A stretch of DNA of 64,000 nucleotides from contig WRAK01000011.1 in the NCBI GenBank assembly GCA_009780235.1, forward strand, positions 1 through 64,000. Direction: 5' to 3'. Source of the stretch: Oscillospiraceae bacterium. GTDB lineage: Bacteria; Bacillota; Clostridia; Oscillospirales; Oscillospiraceae. Position numbers and translations under genes: made by a program. Below, one piece after another: positions 1 to 8,056 of the stretch (position 1 is the stretch's first letter; every line of letters begins with the position of its first letter). A model generated the notes under the pieces. That model did no database searches. It was not told the origin of the DNA and was given only the letters and a program-made list of their open reading frames with translations.

Positions 1-1308
1 CGCACGGCGCGGGCGGATTTGCCGGAGCATGAAATTATCACCTTGGGCGGCTTCGGTGTTTGGGAAAACGTGCGGGACATGGTGCGGGAGTTTAACAGAA
101 ACAGTCAGACGCATCAGATTGAAATCCGGGACTATTACACAAGCGGCAGCGATACGATGGAGGATTTTTTTACGGCTGAGTTTCGGTTTATGATGGACGT
201 GTTGACCGGGCAGGCCCCGGATATCATCGTGGGTAGCCCGTCCAGCCTTGCCACGCTAGCGGAGCGGGACTTGTTGGTGGATTTATACTCTCTCATCGAC
301 GCTGACCCGGTTTTGAGCCGGGACGATTTCCTGCCGAACATTTTGCGTACGATGGAGGCCCCCGACGGGTCACTGCCGATGATTTCCAACAGTTTTATCA
401 TCGAGACGATTATCGGCCTGGCGGATGTGGTGGGGGATATTGAGTCTTGGACTTTTGCCGAAATGCTGGCTCTCATCGAACGGGCGGAAGCCGCGGGCAT
501 GGAGTTCTTTCTGGCCGAATTTTTCACGGCGGAGCGGTTTTTGCATACGGCGATTTTGTATTCAGACGAAGATTTTATTGATTGGTCGGAGAATCGCGTG
601 AATGTGGATAATGAGGCATTTATACAGCTTCTGGAGATTGCCTACCGCCTACCGCATGTGATGGCAGATCACAGTATGGAGGAATGGATGGCCTTGCCCG
701 ACCCAATCATACGGATGCTCCGTGGGGAGCAGCTCATTGACTTCGTGGATATTCGTGACATTGACGCCTATCAGATGCTTGCGGGGATGCTCGGCGAAGA
801 TTTCGTCGCTCTGGGGATGCCGACCCGAGACGGTGGTGCGCACGCTGTCCGTGCGAGTGCCGGGTTTGCGATTTCTGCGACAAGCACACAGCAGGATGCG
901 GCTTGGAGCTTTATCCGACGGGCTCTTATGCCGTACTTCGACGGGATGAATGAAGAGGAAGCTTTAGGTTGGAGATTTCCTCTGCGGGTTGACCTGTACG
1001 AAGCGATGATTGTCGAGGCGAGAACGCCTCTCATGGAAATTGATGCGGACGGGAATGAAGAGGAAGTCCCCCGGGGCGGCCGAGGGGGCGGGCACTTTAT
1101 GGTCTACCTCTACGCCATGACAGAAGCGGAGGAGCGGGGGTTTCGGGCGATTGTAGAGACAGCGAGCATCGCGGGCCGCTTTGATGACAGAGTGATGGAG
1201 ATGATATTGGAGGAGACCTTGCCCTTCTTCGCCGGGGACAGGTCTGCGGCCGATACGGCGCGGATTTTGCAGAATCGCTTGCAGATGTATTTGAGCGAGC
1301 GGCGGTAG
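1..1308 (+). CDS. Extracellular solute-binding protein, family 1 type (5'-truncated by window edge)
   Basis: The frame is open from the first base, so the N-terminus, including any lipoprotein signal, lies outside the window. The visible ~435 residues look like the mature part of an ABC-importer substrate-binding protein of the sugar-binding (family 1) type. Supporting stretches are AEFRFMMDVLTGQAPDIIVG, which resembles the hinge/ligand-cleft part of these proteins, ASAGFAISATSTQQDAAWSF, typical of the second lobe, and a helical C-terminal end. These proteins sit outside the membrane and hand substrate to an ABC permease. No permease genes are visible, so they would have to lie upstream. The substrate cannot be told. 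ribF follows after 50 bp and is probably an unrelated unit. Confidence 0.75.
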   Translation, partial: RTARADLPEHEIITLGGFGVWENVRDMVREFNRNSQTHQIEIRDYYTSGSDTMEDFFTAEFRFMMDVLTGQAPDIIVGSPSSLATLAERDLLVDLYSLIDADPVLSRDDFLPNILRTMEAPDGSLPMISNSFIIETIIGLADVVGDIESWTFAEMLALIERAEAAGMEFFLAEFFTAERFLHTAILYSDEDFIDWSENRVNVDNEAFIQLLEIAYRLPHVMADHSMEEWMALPDPIIRMLRGEQLIDFVDIRDIDAYQMLAGMLGEDFVALGMPTRDGGAHAVRASAGFAISATSTQQDAAWSFIRRALMPYFDGMNEEEALGWRFPLRVDLYEAMIVEARTPLMEIDADGNEEEVPRGGRGGGHFMVYLYAMTEAEERGFRAIVETASIAGRFDDRVMEMILEETLPFFAGDRSAADTARILQNRLQMYLSERR

Positions 1309-1358
1309 CGAGTGTGTTGCGGACAAGAAAGACAGAGACAGAGGAGACGAGAACACAG

Positions 1359-2291
1359 ATGGAAAAACGGGTCATTGCCTTGGGATTTTTTGACGGCGTT
1401 CACTTGGGACACGCCGCTCTTTTGGCCTGCGTCCGCGCGCGGGCGGCGGAGTTGGGGGCTGCGCCTGCGGTTTTGACCTTTGATACGCACCCGGACGGCG
1501 TGGTCAGCGGGGACACGGTGCCGCTGATTAACGCATTGGACGGACGTATTGACCTCATCGAGCGACTGCACGGGATATCAGACGTGTTAGTCGTGCCCTT
1601 TGACGAGGCTTTTCGAGCCATGCCTTGGGATGCCTTTGTGGAGTCGCTCAAGCGGGATTACGGGGCCGTACATGTGGTCTGCGGGCATAACTACTACTTT
1701 GGCTACCGGGGTGCGGGCAACCCTGAGCGGCTTGTAGAGGTGTGCCGTGCGCTGGGGATGGGTGCGGATGTGATTGACGAGGTTATGTTGGATGGCATGG
1801 CGGTTTGCTCCACGGATATTCGGAAGCTGATTCAGACCGGGGACATGGTGCGGGCGGAACAATTTCTGGGGCATCCGCATACGCTTGTGGACACGGTGCG
1901 TCACGGCTACAAGTTGGGGCGGACATTGGGTGCGCCGACGATTAACATGGAGATTCCTGCGGGCGTGGTCGTCCCGCCGCGCGGCGTGTATGTGACGCAG
2001 GTGTTTTTGCCGGGGGATACCGAAGGGCGGCTCGCCGTGACCAATGTGGGGCTTCGTCCCACGGTGGACAGGGGCGGAGAGCGTATGACGGTGGAGAGCT
2101 ATATCCTGGGCTTCGATGGTGACCTCTACGGACAGACGGTGCGGGTGGAGTTTTACTACTATTTGCGCCCGGAGATTCGGTTTGATGATGTGGCGGCGTT
2201 GAAAGAGCAAATCGCGCGGGATGCGGCGGATGCGAAAGTGTGGTTGCGGGCCAGAACGATGGAGAGTGTGCTCAGGAATATGAGCAAATAG
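1359..2291 (+). CDS. ribF: Bifunctional riboflavin kinase / FAD synthetase
   Basis: Makes FMN from riboflavin and then FAD from FMN in the cytoplasm. The N-terminal nucleotidyltransferase half opens with the family signature ALGFFDGVHLGH (about residues 6-17) and has VCGHNYYFGYRGAGN further on. The C-terminal riboflavin kinase half contains the typical GRTLGAPTINM motif near residue 190, followed by a beta-barrel. Length (about 310 residues) is normal. The ATG at 1359 is chosen because homologues begin close to the FFDGVHLGH motif; the frame is also open from a TTG at 1314. A GAGGAG at 1341-1346 is a somewhat distant ribosome site. I see no FMN riboswitch upstream. Its product supplies the flavins that the large flavoenzyme operon at 4.9-13.8 kb needs. 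Confidence 0.93.
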   Translation: MEKRVIALGFFDGVHLGHAALLACVRARAAELGAAPAVLTFDTHPDGVVSGDTVPLINALDGRIDLIERLHGISDVLVVPFDEAFRAMPWDAFVESLKRDYGAVHVVCGHNYYFGYRGAGNPERLVEVCRALGMGADVIDEVMLDGMAVCSTDIRKLIQTGDMVRAEQFLGHPHTLVDTVRHGYKLGRTLGAPTINMEIPAGVVVPPRGVYVTQVFLPGDTEGRLAVTNVGLRPTVDRGGERMTVESYILGFDGDLYGQTVRVEFYYYLRPEIRFDDVAALKEQIARDAADAKVWLRARTMESVLRNMSK

Positions 2292-2413
2292 GCATTGCAT
2301 GAAATATAGAGCAAACTCAAAAAATAGGATGTATCGGCGCATTGGATAAGCAAAAAGACAGGCAGTTCCGGTAGGGGTCGTTTGTCAAGAGATAAAATGA
2401 TATTTTCCCGAAA

Positions 2414-2460
2414 AAATCAAAGCCCCGGTATGATGTGGTGTCATACCGGGGCTTTGATTT
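2414..2460. terminator. Bidirectional terminator between ribF and the VOC gene
   Basis: A perfect 20-bp stem (2414-2433 with 2441-2460) and a 7-nt loop lie between two convergent genes. Stem ends are A-rich on one side and T-rich on the other, so it can end transcription from both directions. Confidence 0.85.
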
Positions 2461-2545
2461 GTAGTGCTGTAGAAAATTTCGGCGTTCCGGAAGCAGGGTA
2501 TGGGCAGCCTTTAGGTTTGGAAATGCGCATACTATCGTTCGCGAG

Positions 2546-2953
2546 TTACTCAAAATAAATTGATACAGTCCATGAAATACCAAAGTGGTCATTCACACAA
2601 CCCATAAGGTAACCGCAAAGCTCAATTGAGAGAGCCTCAACAATTTCACCACCGTCTGCAAGTTTATTGAAAACGGAAGTCACTTCTTCTTCAGTATTGA
2701 GAGAGAGGGTAAACGAAAAGTTGTCGCAAGACATTTTCTTTTCAGCTCCATCAGTCATTATTACAGGGGTGCCGAACAGCAATACCTCTGAATATGTCAC
2801 AAAGTTTGGCGGTAAAGAGTTGTCCATATTAGGGTCTGCCCGGTCGTTTCCGTTATGAATAATCGCTTTTACCTCTGCTCCAAGTACCTCTTTGTAGTAG
2901 GTGATGGCTTCATCACAATTACCCGGAAAACTAATTGACGGAAAATTTAGCAT
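2546..2953 (-). CDS. VOC-superfamily protein, PhnB/glyoxalase-like
   Basis: A 135-residue protein of the vicinal-oxygen-chelate fold. The start ISFPGNCDEAITYYKEVLGA and the end CGYLMGCVNDHFGISWTVSI match the PhnB/DUF1338-like small VOC proteins often called '3-demethylubiquinone-9 methyltransferase-like', whose real substrates are mostly unknown. An AAAGGAG lies 11 bp before the ATG. The gene is clearly more AT-rich than its neighbours and uses A/T-ending codons, suggesting recent acquisition. It stands alone and converges on ribF. Confidence 0.8.
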   Translation of the reverse strand: MLNFPSISFPGNCDEAITYYKEVLGAEVKAIIHNGNDRADPNMDNSLPPNFVTYSEVLLFGTPVIMTDGAEKKMSCDNFSFTLSLNTEEEVTSVFNKLADGGEIVEALSIELCGYLMGCVNDHFGISWTVSIYFE

Positions 2954-3014
2954 ATAGTTTTGCTCCTTTGTTGTGTTGTTAAAGTAATAATATCACACGG
3001 CCTAAAAGCAAGGC

Positions 3015-3038
3015 GCACACGTTTGTTAGAACGTGTGC
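3015..3038. repeat. Short perfect hairpin between VOC gene and transporter
   Basis: GCACACGTT (3015-3023) pairs with AACGTGTGC (3030-3038) around a 6-nt loop. It lies in the 196-bp gap that also holds a GC-rich stretch (3050-3115) with AGGAGCG/CGCTCCT ends. It looks like intergenic palindromic repeat material rather than a gene. Confidence 0.4.
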
Positions 3039-3149
3039 TACCTATCGGAATAATTACGCTCCTCGCCCGAAAGGGCAGGGGCGGCGGCGTTTTGCAGTTC
3101 ACCTTTAGGAGCGGCCCGTGTTTCGATGTCCATGAACCGAGTATATCCA

Positions 3150-4637
3150 CTAGGATAAGCCCAAAAACTCCCATACTGCCTGCGGCATCACCCCGATGTC
3201 CACCTGCCACACCAGCGGCAGCCAGAACATAATCGCTGCCACCACCATGACGATGGTCACAAAATTCAGTATCCATCCTGATTTGGCCATGTCTTTTATT
3301 TTGACGAATCCGCTGCCTATGGCGATGGCGTTTGGCGGCGTGGCGGCGGGCATGGCAAAGCACATGGAGGAGGCGAGGCAGATTGCCATGATCAATGCAA
3401 AGGGATGGATTGCCAATGCAATCGCAAAGGCACTCATGATCGGGATAAACAGCGAGGCAATGGCCGTGTTGGACGCGATTTCTGTCAAACAGCAAACCAT
3501 GGCGGTGCCGATTAAGACTGCGGTGAACAATGTCAAGCCGTCCATGTTGGCGAGCAAACTACCGACCCAATCCGCAAGCCCTGTGGTGCGGAATGCGGTG
3601 GCAATGGCCAAGCCGCCGCCGAACAGCAGACAAATCCCCCATGGAATCTTCAGGCCGGTTTTCCAATCCAGCAAACGGTCACCCGTGCCTGACGGGATGG
3701 TGAACAGCAAAAGGGCACCCAGCATGGAGATTTGGGTGTCGGTGATGCGGTTTATAATCGGAATGTCGATAAAACCGCGGAAAATCCAACCAAACACCAT
3801 GAAGCTCGCAACCGCCAATAGCAGCTTTTCCGGGCGTTTGGTGGGGCCGAGTTTTTGCAGCTCGTCCGTAATGGCAGTAGCCGCGCCCCCTGCCAGCCGC
3901 AAATCGCCCGTGCGGAAGATGACACGGGTCAGCATCAGCCACACAATCAGGAGCATGACAATCGCCAGAGGTACGCCCACCAGCATCCATTGGAAAAAGC
4001 TGATTTCCAAACCGAACACTTCCCGCAGTTGTGCCACGGCAATGGCATTGGCAGGGGTGGCGATGATGGTGGTGATGCCGCCGATGGTGGCGGAATACGC
4101 AATCATCAGCATCAGGGAGCGGGTGAAGTTTCTTTCCTTTTTCTGCACGGCGGGGTCGGTGGAGTTTCCTGTCAAGGATTTTGACACCGCCGCACCTATG
4201 GGTATCATCATGACGGCGGTGGCGGTGTTGCTCACCCACATGGAGATGAAAAGTGTGGCCACGGCAAAGCCCAAAATGATTTTGGATGGTGTGGTTCCGG
4301 TCAGTTTAATCGTATTGAGCGCGATGCGGCGGTGCAGGTTCCATTTTTCCATGGTAACGGCGAGGAAAAACCCGCCCATAAACAGGAAAATGACATTATC
4401 GCCATATGATGCCGTGACTTCAGGCGAGGGCAAAATACCGAGCAGGGGATAGGCCACGATGGGAATCAAGGATGTGGCACCCATGGGCAGGGCTTCCGTG
4501 ATCCAGAAAATTGCCATGACAACGGTCACGGCGACCAGCCGCCACGCTTCTATGCTTAATTCCGCAGGCGGCGGTATCAAAAGCAGGGCGACAAATAGCC
4601 CGCCCCCTAAGATAAATCCGATTTGTTTTCCGTTCAT
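3150..4637 (-). CDS. DASS/SLC13-family sodium:dicarboxylate symporter
   Basis: A roughly 495-residue membrane protein of the divalent anion:Na+ symporter family (CitT/SdcS/VcINDY type), which carries C4-dicarboxylates, citrate or sulfate. Visible features are AVTVVMAIFWITEALPMGATSLIP, the SNTAT signature (WVSNTATAVMMIP), and a second SNT-like motif near the end (TEIASNTAIASLFIP), the paired sodium/substrate clamps of the family. There are about eleven hydrophobic segments. The start is the ATG at 4637, because GGAG lies 8 bp upstream; the open frame reaches much farther back, through a repeat. It follows the fumarate-reductase-like operon on the same strand after 272 bp, so transport of fumarate, malate or succinate is the natural guess. 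The substrate itself is not proven by sequence. Confidence 0.88.
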   Translation of the reverse strand: MNGKQIGFILGGGLFVALLLIPPPAELSIEAWRLVAVTVVMAIFWITEALPMGATSLIPIVAYPLLGILPSPEVTASYGDNVIFLFMGGFFLAVTMEKWNLHRRIALNTIKLTGTTPSKIILGFAVATLFISMWVSNTATAVMMIPIGAAVSKSLTGNSTDPAVQKKERNFTRSLMLMIAYSATIGGITTIIATPANAIAVAQLREVFGLEISFFQWMLVGVPLAIVMLLIVWLMLTRVIFRTGDLRLAGGAATAITDELQKLGPTKRPEKLLLAVASFMVFGWIFRGFIDIPIINRITDTQISMLGALLLFTIPSGTGDRLLDWKTGLKIPWGICLLFGGGLAIATAFRTTGLADWVGSLLANMDGLTLFTAVLIGTAMVCCLTEIASNTAIASLFIPIMSAFAIALAIHPFALIMAICLASSMCFAMPAATPPNAIAIGSGFVKIKDMAKSGWILNFVTIVMVVAAIMFWLPLVWQVDIGVMPQAVWEFLGLS

Positions 4638-4656
4638 TCTCATTGCTCCTTTCATA

Positions 4657-4735
4657 CTGGAGACAAACCCGCTTCGCTGGGCTTTGTCTTCCAAAGGAAC
4701 CGGCCTGTGGGCCGGATCGCTGCGGCGGGTTATGG
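4657..4735. repeat. Dispersed repeat, family C, copy 1
   Basis: About 79 bp carrying GACAAACCCGCTTCGCTGGG, AAAGGAACCGGCCTG and CTGCGGCGGG. A close copy is at 12493-12571 and a shorter one at 28225-28262. It lies just upstream of the transporter start. Confidence 0.75.
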
Positions 4736-4738
4736 AGT

Positions 4739-4765
4739 TTTTTTCGGAAATGAATTCCGAAAAAA
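4739..4765. repeat. Perfect 11-bp palindrome
   Basis: TTTTTTCGGAA (4739-4749) pairs with TTCCGAAAAAA (4755-4765) around a 5-nt loop. Both strands begin with the T-run rather than ending with it, so it is not a standard terminator. Confidence 0.5.
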
Positions 4766-4873
4766 GACGAACTCTACCTTTTTTGCCTCCGGCGCACACT
4801 AAACATGCACTTGTCGGCAAAAAATCATTTCGCCTTCAGCGAAATGTAGGGCAAAGGCGGTGTATTCATTCTG

Positions 4874-4900
4874 AAGGGCGGACATGGCGTCCGCCCTTAC
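4874..4900. repeat. GTAGGGG-family palindromic unit after the tfr genes
   Basis: A 10-bp stem (4874-4883 with 4889-4898) belonging to the GGACGG-type repeat units found elsewhere in the window. It is the first hairpin after the flavoprotein stop codon and could also slow or end the operon transcript. Confidence 0.6.
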
Positions 4901-4909
4901 GTTTGTAAT

Positions 4910-6514
4910 CTATAGCTCTTGCACTCTCGCATATTGCGGGAGGAGCAAGGGTGAGATGTGTCCGTTCGCTATGCCCGCATCTTGTATTTCTTGTTCGTAG
5001 CGGTCAACGTGAGCCAAGGTCATTTCGCCCAACTTGATGTCTTTGTATTTCGCGCCCGCGCTTTTGCCTGCGTTGCGGCCGAACACGATGATATCGAGCA
5101 GGGAGTTCCCCATCAAACGGTTACGTCCGTGGATGCCGCCGACGGCCTCGCCTGCGGCATAGAGGTTTTCTATGCTCGTACTGCCGTCGAGGTTTATTTG
5201 GATGCCGCCGTTTTGATAGTGCAAGGTCGGATAAATCAAAATTGGCTGTTCGCGCATATCGATACCGTATTGCATATACATGCGGTGCATCGCGGGGACG
5301 GACTTGACGATCGTCCCCTTGCCTTTCGTTATCTCAATGAGCGGCGTATCCAGCCACACCGCCGAGCCGCCGCAGGGGGTCTCTATGCCCTTGCCGTTTG
5401 TGCTGCACTCGCGGATGACGGATGCCGCAGTAACGTCACGTGTCTCCAAGGGGTGCATGAAGGCCTCGCCCTCGGCGTTGACCAGCATACCGCCGATGGC
5501 ACGCACCTTTTCGGTGACCAGACAGCCGAAAATCTGCATCGGGAAGGCCGCCCCCGTGGGGTGGTATTGCTGGGTGTCGGGATATTTCAGCGCGACACCC
5601 GCGCGATAGGCGAGGACGAGGCCGTCTGCCGTTGCACCGTAGTGGTTCGAAGTCGGGAAGCCCTGATAATGCAGACGCCCCGCGCCGCCTGTGGCGATGA
5701 TGACGGTTTTTGCCCGTGCGATATGATATTCGCCCGTCTCCATGTTCATGAGCACGGCACCCGCCGCTCTGCCGTTTGTGTCGAGAATCAACTCCACCGC
5801 TGAGGTGAAATCGACGATGGGGATTTCACGGTTTAATACCTCGTCTCGGAGTGTACGCATGATTTCTGCGCCCGAATAGTCGGCGCAGGCGTGCATTCTC
5901 TTGCGGGATGTGCCGCCGCCGTGTGTCGTAATCATTGTGCCGTCGGGTTCTTTGTCGAACATGACGCCGAGGTCATTTAACCATTTGATGGCGTTCGGGC
6001 CGTCTGTGACGAGTTTGTGCAACAGCTCCGGCTGAGCCGCAAAGTGGCCACCGCCGAAAGCGTCCAGGTAGTGCTGCGCCGGGGAGTCGTTCTCCTTGTC
6101 CGCCGCTTGGATGCCGCCCTCGGCCATCATGGAGTTTGCATCTCCGATGCGGAGTTTGGTCACCATCATGACATTGGCACCCGCCGCATGGGCTTCAATG
6201 GCCGCCGAAGCACCCGAACCGCCGCCGCCGATGACGAGCACGTCAACGTCATAGTCAATCCGGCTCAAGTCGAGCTTCACGTCTTTGATACGGCTGTGGC
6301 CTTCCAAAAGTTCCGCCAGCTCATGCGGTACGCGCTCACCCTTATTCGGGCCGATTCTCAGCTCGGAAAACTCTTCCTGCTTGAAGTCGGGGTGGTAGGT
6401 GCGCAGTAAGTCTTCCTTTTCCTGCGCTGTAAATCGCTTCAGCTCCGCGCCGATGCGGGCCTCTCTTGAGGCTTCGACTTTTTGAATCGAAGCGAGCATT
6501 TCAGGTGTATACAT
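4910..6514 (-). CDS. Fumarate-reductase/thiol:fumarate-reductase-like flavoprotein subunit
   Basis: An FAD enzyme of the succinate dehydrogenase / fumarate reductase / L-aspartate oxidase family, expected to reduce fumarate or a related enoate. The Rossmann FAD site VLVIGGGGSGASAA is at about 93-106. NSMMAEGGIQAA (128-139) is the FAD-contact segment, but the histidine that carries covalent FAD in classical Sdh/Frd is absent, so FAD is probably non-covalent. QYHPTG (316-321), TRDVTAASVIREC (358-370) and HGRNRLMGNSLLD (462-474) supply active-site and FAD residues. An N-terminal extension of about 85 residues precedes the FAD fold and is unusual. It is the last gene of the hdr-flx operon, 11 bp after its Fe-S partner; a G-rich ribosome site precedes the ATG. 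No membrane anchor gene is present, so a soluble complex fed by Hdr is inferred. Confidence 0.85.
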   Translation of the reverse strand: MYTPEMLASIQKVEASREARIGAELKRFTAQEKEDLLRTYHPDFKQEEFSELRIGPNKGERVPHELAELLEGHSRIKDVKLDLSRIDYDVDVLVIGGGGSGASAAIEAHAAGANVMMVTKLRIGDANSMMAEGGIQAADKENDSPAQHYLDAFGGGHFAAQPELLHKLVTDGPNAIKWLNDLGVMFDKEPDGTMITTHGGGTSRKRMHACADYSGAEIMRTLRDEVLNREIPIVDFTSAVELILDTNGRAAGAVLMNMETGEYHIARAKTVIIATGGAGRLHYQGFPTSNHYGATADGLVLAYRAGVALKYPDTQQYHPTGAAFPMQIFGCLVTEKVRAIGGMLVNAEGEAFMHPLETRDVTAASVIRECSTNGKGIETPCGGSAVWLDTPLIEITKGKGTIVKSVPAMHRMYMQYGIDMREQPILIYPTLHYQNGGIQINLDGSTSIENLYAAGEAVGGIHGRNRLMGNSLLDIIVFGRNAGKSAGAKYKDIKLGEMTLAHVDRYEQEIQDAGIANGHISPLLLPQYARVQEL

Positions 6515-6525
6515 ATGCGTTCCCC

Positions 6526-7200
6526 CTATTCCTCAATCTCTCTGGTGTTGTAGAGTTCTCTGATTTCCTCAATCGGGCGGTTCATCAGTTCGCTGATTAA
6601 GGTCTCGAAGTCTCCGTGTTCAATCTCCGCCACACGTTTTTCCAGCTGCTCGGACGGGGCGGCGATGTATTTGCCGTAGAGCCTACGTGCTAATAGCCCC
6701 ACTTGCGGATGAGAGATGCCCGCCGGGCATCTCGACGAGCAAATGCCGCACATCACGCAGTCAAAAGATTCGTGGGCGCACTTTGCGTACTCGGCGCGCT
6801 GGGCGAATGCGATGTATTGCATGACCTTCAGCTCTTGCGCGCAACTTTTCGTACAGGCGTTGCAGCCGATACAGCTGTAAATCTCGGGGTATAACTGCAT
6901 CATAATTCTGTCATCGGGCCGCACACCGTTTATATCCACAATCTGCTTATTCAGCGGGAAGAAGGGCAGGGTTGCGATGTACATGTTATCCACTACCTGC
7001 GTCTGACAAGCGAGGGCTACTTTCAGCTCCCTGTCACCCTTTACGCGGTAGATGGTGGCACACGCGCCGCAGAATCCGCAGCGGCAGCCGCAACTCCGCA
7101 CCAGTTGATAGCCGGCATATTCCATCGCCGTCATGATGGTGGCACTCTCGGGGACTTCGTATTTCTTCCCGAACAGGAAGACATTCACCATAGTTTCCAT
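6526..7200 (-). CDS. Fe-S subunit partner of the fumarate-reductase-like flavoprotein (2Fe-2S + two 4Fe-4S)
   Basis: Electron-transfer subunit of the SdhB/FrdB/TfrB family. The N-terminal plant-ferredoxin-like 2Fe-2S domain has Cys 37, 39, 41, 44, 47 and 65. The C-terminal domain has two classical 4Fe-4S sets, C110-x2-C-x2-C-x3-C120 and C148-x2-C-x2-C-x3-C158. Methanogen TfrB carries an extra HdrB-like CCG region. This protein (about 224 residues) lacks it, and a separate HdrB is encoded in the same operon. I place the start at the ATG at 7200 with GAGG 12 bp upstream; a GTG at 7212 overlaps that site and is less likely. It follows flxA by 25 bp and the flavoprotein follows it by 11 bp. Confidence 0.85.
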   Translation of the reverse strand: METMVNVFLFGKKYEVPESATIMTAMEYAGYQLVRSCGCRCGFCGACATIYRVKGDRELKVALACQTQVVDNMYIATLPFFPLNKQIVDINGVRPDDRIMMQLYPEIYSCIGCNACTKSCAQELKVMQYIAFAQRAEYAKCAHESFDCVMCGICSSRCPAGISHPQVGLLARRLYGKYIAAPSEQLEKRVAEIEHGDFETLISELMNRPIEEIRELYNTREIEE

Positions 7201-7225
7201 TTGTTTTGACACCTCGCTTACCAGT

Positions 7226-8056
7226 CTAATATTCGTCCGGCAGAGCCGCTAATTCGTCACAGCGGAACACCGGGCCGTCTTTGCATACGTATTTGGAGCC
7301 GATATTGCATCTGCCGCATTTGCCTATGCCGCATTTCATGCGCAGTTCCATGGTGGTATAGATTTTGGTCTCGTCAAAGCCGATTTCATCCAGGGCGGCC
7401 AACACGAATTTAATCATGATGGGCGGGCCGCAGACGAGCGTTGTTCTGCCTTTTGTGAAGCCTAAGTCTTTCACAAAAGCAGGCACAAAGCCCACATTGC
7501 CGCTCCAGCCCGCCTGCGCACGGTCGATGGTCAGGTGGACGTTTACATCATCTATGCCGTCCCACTCGGATTCTATCTCCTTGCGGAAGACCAAATCATC
7601 AGCTGAGCGTGCGCCGTAGACGATGTCCACCTTGCCGTAATTTTTGCGGTTGGCACGGACGTAGTTGATGACAGAGCGCAAAGGTGCCAAGCCTATGCCG
7701 CCCGCTATGAAGAGGAGGTCTTTGCCTTTTAAATCGCCTTCCACGGGAAAGGCGTTGCCGTAGGGGCCGCGGACGGTAATCTGCTGTCCCGTCTCTGCCC
7801 TGTGGAGCCAATCGGTCAAGACGCCCGCTTTTTTGATGCTGTATTCCATGAACGCCGTATTCGTTGGGGAGGAGGTAATGGAAAACATCGCCTCGCCCAC
7901 GCCGGGGATGGAGAGCATGGCGCATTGGCCCGGCATATGCGGGAATACGACGCCGCCGTCGGGAGCCGTTACGCTGAACGTCTTGACATCCGGCGTCTCG
8001 TCTCGGATATCGGTAATGATGCCGAGTTTTGGGATTAGTATCTCGCAATTACACAT
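7226..8056 (-). CDS. flxA: FlxA-like NAD(P)H-oxidising flavoprotein (ferredoxin-reductase fold, HydG/AsrB type)
   Basis: Predicted entry point for NADH. It has the ferredoxin-NADP-reductase fold: an FAD-binding region around GPYGNAFPVEG, an NAD-binding start LLFIAGGIGLAPLRSV, and a C-terminal 2Fe-2S segment with cysteines in MKCGIGKCGRCNIG and the following KYVCKDG. This is the layout of sulfhydrogenase gamma, anaerobic sulfite reductase B and dihydroorotate dehydrogenase electron-transfer subunits. In sulfate reducers the homologue is FlxA of the FlxABCD-HdrABC complex, which oxidises NADH. The ATG at 8056 overlaps the flxB stop by 8 bp and has GGGGGTGG upstream. Confidence 0.85.
   Translation of the reverse strand: MCNCEILIPKLGIITDIRDETPDVKTFSVTAPDGGVVFPHMPGQCAMLSIPGVGEAMFSITSSPTNTAFMEYSIKKAGVLTDWLHRAETGQQITVRGPYGNAFPVEGDLKGKDLLFIAGGIGLAPLRSVINYVRANRKNYGKVDIVYGARSADDLVFRKEIESEWDGIDDVNVHLTIDRAQAGWSGNVGFVPAFVKDLGFTKGRTTLVCGPPIMIKFVLAALDEIGFDETKIYTTMELRMKCGIGKCGRCNIGSKYVCKDGPVFRCDELAALPDEY

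Noticed and set aside
1309..1358. FMN riboswitch before ribF
   Set aside because: The gap is only 50 bp and has none of the conserved RFN boxes.
1587..2342. A 251-codon minus-strand frame rich in His and Arg
   Set aside because: Antisense to ribF; composition typical of a shadow frame.
3196..4452. A 418-codon plus-strand frame
   Set aside because: Antisense to the DASS transporter, whose SNT motifs and membrane pattern are unmistakable.
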